From Sutcliffiella tianshenii (GTDB taxonomy: Bacteria > Bacillota > Bacilli > Bacillales > Bacillaceae_I): 64,000 nucleotides of DNA. The stretch spans positions 434,001 to 498,000 of the forward strand of contig NZ_JAFBED010000002.1 of the NCBI RefSeq assembly GCF_016908565.1. The letters are read 5' to 3'. The translations under genes were made by a program, and so were the position numbers. The notes below the pieces were generated by a model. The model did no database searches and was not told the DNA's origin. It was given only the letters and a program-made list of their open reading frames with translations. This document shows, piece by piece, positions 61,843 through 64,000 of this stretch (within the stretch, counting starts at the first letter, position 1; the number at the start of each line of letters is the position of its first letter).

Positions 61843-62157
61843 TCATCTTACCTGTATCCTGTTTATTTTTTTCCAACCGCCAAATTCCAGCCGATAATAG
61901 CTGATCCCGAATGTTCCTTCATCAATCATGATAATATCACCAGTTGCAATGAATCTGCCTTCATAATCTGCAGGAATGGAGTCTGTGACATTGAACTTCC
62001 GGTACACCTTGCTGATTAATTCTTGGTGATTATTAGCCTCCATGGTCAATCGGAATACTGGAGCATATCCTTTCGTTTCCCCATATTTCGGTGTTTGCAT
62101 AATGGTGACATCGTATTCCCCGGAACCAATTTTCATCATTCTTTTTATAGCCAACAT
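61843..62157 (-). CDS. yodL: YodL-domain protein
   Basis: The 104-residue protein fits the YodL domain: YDVTIMQTPKYGETKGYAPV, IPADYEGRFIATGDIIMIDEG and GGWKKINRIQVR. In B. subtilis, YodL is a Spo0A-related gene product that alters cell width when overproduced. It lies near deoD as in B. subtilis, though here small basic genes intervene on the other strand. It starts at ATG 62157 after GAGGGGTG. Confidence 0.83.
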   Translation of the reverse strand: MLAIKRMMKIGSGEYDVTIMQTPKYGETKGYAPVFRLTMEANNHQELISKVYRKFNVTDSIPADYEGRFIATGDIIMIDEGTFGISYYRLEFGGWKKINRIQVR

Positions 62158-62368
62158 CCTACTTCACCCCTCAGCCATTTTTATACTATATTAATTAGAA
62201 ACTCACCTTGTCGAATCCTTCATCAAAAAAAAGAAAGTTTTGTCGAACCGAGCCGAGAAGTAAGAAGTTTTGTGTGAATTTGATACAGTCAAGTTCACCA
62301 CCCTGTAAAGATGTGAATGAACGTGCATCATTTTCATTTCCATTAATACAATAAATCGAGGTGGTGGG

Positions 62369-63484
62369 ATGCTTTTCGGTTGGCTCAAAAACAAATCGCA
62401 GAAGAAATTAATGGAAAACAGTGATAAAATACTTACTTTGCATGAAAAAACTATTCTCCTGCAAGAGTGGCAAGTACCTCCTTCCCTTTCTCCCCTAAAT
62501 GAAAACGACCTTAAACTTCTTGATGAAATTAAAAGCCGGACACTCCAATCAAATCGGAACAACATCACTCGTACGCAAGCCTATTTGGACATATACCTGA
62601 ATCACCCTGAACTTCATTGGGCATTTCTTGCACATATGGTTTCACGGAATGCAGGATGGAACATGACCGACCTAAAAAGACACAGCTTGTCAGGATTGAT
62701 GGGCTTTGACAGCAGTTCCATCTTTTTTGGTTTTTTGGAAAAAGGCAATCACCTTATTTTCCAGGATGCCTTTCCTCAGCTATCTCTATATGCTGAAGGC
62801 AAAAGACAAAACCAGGACTTCTCTCACCTTTTGGGGCATATCGGCGTTTCCTCCTTTATGTTACCCTTTTGGAGACTTTTCCTTAAAGACGGCGGGAAGA
62901 ATTCCAGACTTCTGACGGTTTCCCTTATTATCAATGAACAAAGTCTTTTGCAAAAGCATGTCATGAATAACCCATACTATCAGGAGAAAGTGCTAAATTC
63001 GCTGAAATTTCAGTTGCAGGAAAAACTGGGTTTTACACAGATTCTTTTTCCTTACAAACACAGGAACCTGATCGAGATTACCGGTGGTACAGTCGCTAAT
63101 TTTGCAAGCCTCCCGTCAAGGATTGAGTTTGGGAAAGAACTCTATATGCGCTTATTCTCGGACCCTGAGGTACTGCAAGGTGCAGTTGCTTTTGGTAAAG
63201 ATAATTTCCATACAGGGTCGCGATCAGATTACATGCCAAAAGTATTTTCAACGGATGCTGACAGTTTGAAGGTGTACAGTCCCCATCTTGAAAATGCTTG
63301 GCCGACCCACCTGCACAAATCCACTAAAAAACTCGAGGACTGGTTTTCCTTTGATAAGGCCAATGAGCTGCCAGGCTTGTTCACTTTATCAGGCCAAAAA
63401 GATATCCCGAATATGAAAGAGGAACATCTGCTCAACATCATGCAACTTTCAAGCCTCGGTGAAATCCATAAATTGATGACTTAA
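62369..63484 (+). CDS. DUF2515 family protein
   Basis: The 371-residue protein has the DUF2515 signature NNITRTQAYLDIYLNHPE, then HWAFLAHMVSRNAGWNMTDL near residue 88. B. subtilis YppC is a member. No signal peptide or membrane anchor is evident; function unknown. It starts at ATG 62369 after GAGGTGG and is followed by the second 52-bp repeat array. Confidence 0.83.
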   Translation: MLFGWLKNKSQKKLMENSDKILTLHEKTILLQEWQVPPSLSPLNENDLKLLDEIKSRTLQSNRNNITRTQAYLDIYLNHPELHWAFLAHMVSRNAGWNMTDLKRHSLSGLMGFDSSSIFFGFLEKGNHLIFQDAFPQLSLYAEGKRQNQDFSHLLGHIGVSSFMLPFWRLFLKDGGKNSRLLTVSLIINEQSLLQKHVMNNPYYQEKVLNSLKFQLQEKLGFTQILFPYKHRNLIEITGGTVANFASLPSRIEFGKELYMRLFSDPEVLQGAVAFGKDNFHTGSRSDYMPKVFSTDADSLKVYSPHLENAWPTHLHKSTKKLEDWFSFDKANELPGLFTLSGQKDIPNMKEEHLLNIMQLSSLGEIHKLMT

Positions 63485-63530
63485 AATATAGCTTTGTTAA
63501 ATTAAATTGTTGATAAATCTACTTGAAAAG

Positions 63531-63905
63531 GTCTTCATCCGGGTTATGAAGACCTTTTTTCGAAATAATGGCGGCGTATTAGTCTTCATCTGGCTTATGA
63601 AGACCTTTTCTCTGAACAACGGCCGGCATTTTGGTCTTCATCTGGCTTATGAAGACCTTTTCTCTGAACAACGGCCGGCGTTTTGGTCTTCATCTGGCTT
63701 ATGAAGACCTTTTCTCTGTATAACGCTCGGCATTTTGGTCTTCATCTAGCTTATGAAGACCTTTCCTCTAACCAACGGTCGGCATTTTGGTCTTCATCTG
63801 GCTTATGAAGACCTTTTCTCTAACCAACGGTCGGCATTTTGGTCTTCATCTGGCTTATGAAGACCTTTTCTCTATACAACGGTCGGCATTTTGATCTTCA
63901 TTTGG
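63531..63905 (-). repeat. Tandem array of 52-bp units (eight copies), array 2
   Basis: Units start at GTCTTCATC or a variant at 63531, 63582, 63634, 63686, 63738, 63790, 63842 and 63894, with a period of 52 bp (51 once). Each contains the perfect dyad GGTCTTCAT / ATGAAGACC with a CTGGCTT-type loop, followed by TTTTCTCT and a variable ACGGCCGGCATTTT block. Its reverse complement lines up with the units at 19.9-20.3 kb (AAAAGGTCTTCATAAGCC versus AAAAGGTCTATCATAAGC). The hairpins have T-rich tails, so the first could terminate the DUF2515 transcript. Sequence after 63905 to the window end shows no supported gene. Confidence 0.92.
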
Positions 63906-64000
63906 CTTATAAAAACAATCTATCCCCATCCAATACCGATGATTTCCTAGTTCTGGGAAATGTATCTGTGGTTTGGAGAAGTAGAGGGACAAAATCCGAT

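Noticed and set aside
63507-63704. Plus-strand ORF of about 65 codons across the second repeat array
   Set aside because: It arises from repeat units lacking stops in one frame, has no ribosome binding site and no protein-like composition.

Overview
The window looks like chromosomal DNA from an endospore-forming member of the Bacillaceae (Bacillus sensu lato). The grounds are strong AGGAGG-type ribosome binding sites, frequent GTG and TTG starts, rho-independent terminators after most operons, a bacillithiol gene (bshB2-yojF), a sporulation-type sensor kinase, an MhqR-type operator, a yybP-ykoY manganese riboswitch, and a right end whose gene set (yodJ-like carboxypeptidase, deoD, yodL) recalls the Bacillus subtilis yod region. 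No rRNA, tRNA, CRISPR array, prophage or insertion sequence was recognised. Species identity is not claimed.

Layout. 0-0.3 kb: start of a TerC/YkoY-type membrane protein behind a Mn riboswitch. 0.3-4.2 kb: beta-propeller protein, MATE pump, small unknown protein, secreted CAP protein. 4.5-10 kb: tyrosine/homogentisate branch (hmgA, FAH-type hydrolase, flavin-reductase-like protein, HisC-like aminotransferase, then hpd across a spacer holding two inverted GC-rich repeats). 10.2-16.5 kb: one operon, thioesterase - phenylalanine dehydrogenase - E1alpha - E1beta - E2 - E3. 16.7-19.6 kb: TrpXYZ-type ABC importer. 19.9-20.3 kb: 52-bp tandem repeats. 20.3-36.4 kb: mixed accessory genes, including two ECF sigma/anti-sigma pairs, ankyrin protein, a regulator/29-aa peptide/subtilase-like/hydrolase operon, a tight operon of PstS-like, TPR, P-loop and deoxyribosyltransferase-like genes, and a KinB-like kinase. 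36.5-43.5 kb: YibE/F transporters and small membrane or unknown proteins. 43.6-54.4 kb: phenylacetate pathway (paaX; paaJ, paaH, aldehyde dehydrogenase, paaG, paaF, EthD protein, paaD, C, B, A; paaK). 54.6-63.5 kb: bacillithiol, mhqD, Hsp20-like, ZIP, VanY, YjbQ, deoD, yodL and DUF2515 genes. 63.5-63.9 kb: a second 52-bp tandem array, the same family in opposite orientation.

How the parts work together. The central theme is aromatic amino acid catabolism. A likely aromatic amino acid importer feeds phenylalanine dehydrogenase. Its product phenylpyruvate could be oxidatively decarboxylated by the adjacent E1/E2/E3 complex directly to phenylacetyl-CoA, which the Paa enzymes epoxidise, open and beta-oxidise to acetyl-CoA and succinyl-CoA. 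Tyrosine would go through the aminotransferase, HPPD, homogentisate dioxygenase and FAH-type hydrolase. The most useful observation is a 13-bp palindrome (CGTT-N5-AACG) placed 2-3 bp downstream of the -10 box of three separate promoters: the paaA operon, the thioesterase/phenylalanine dehydrogenase operon and the ABC importer. It suggests one repressor controls uptake, deamination, oxidative decarboxylation and ring degradation. PaaX, encoded here, is a candidate but is unproven.

All functional assignments come from reading motifs and recalled family features; no database search was run.
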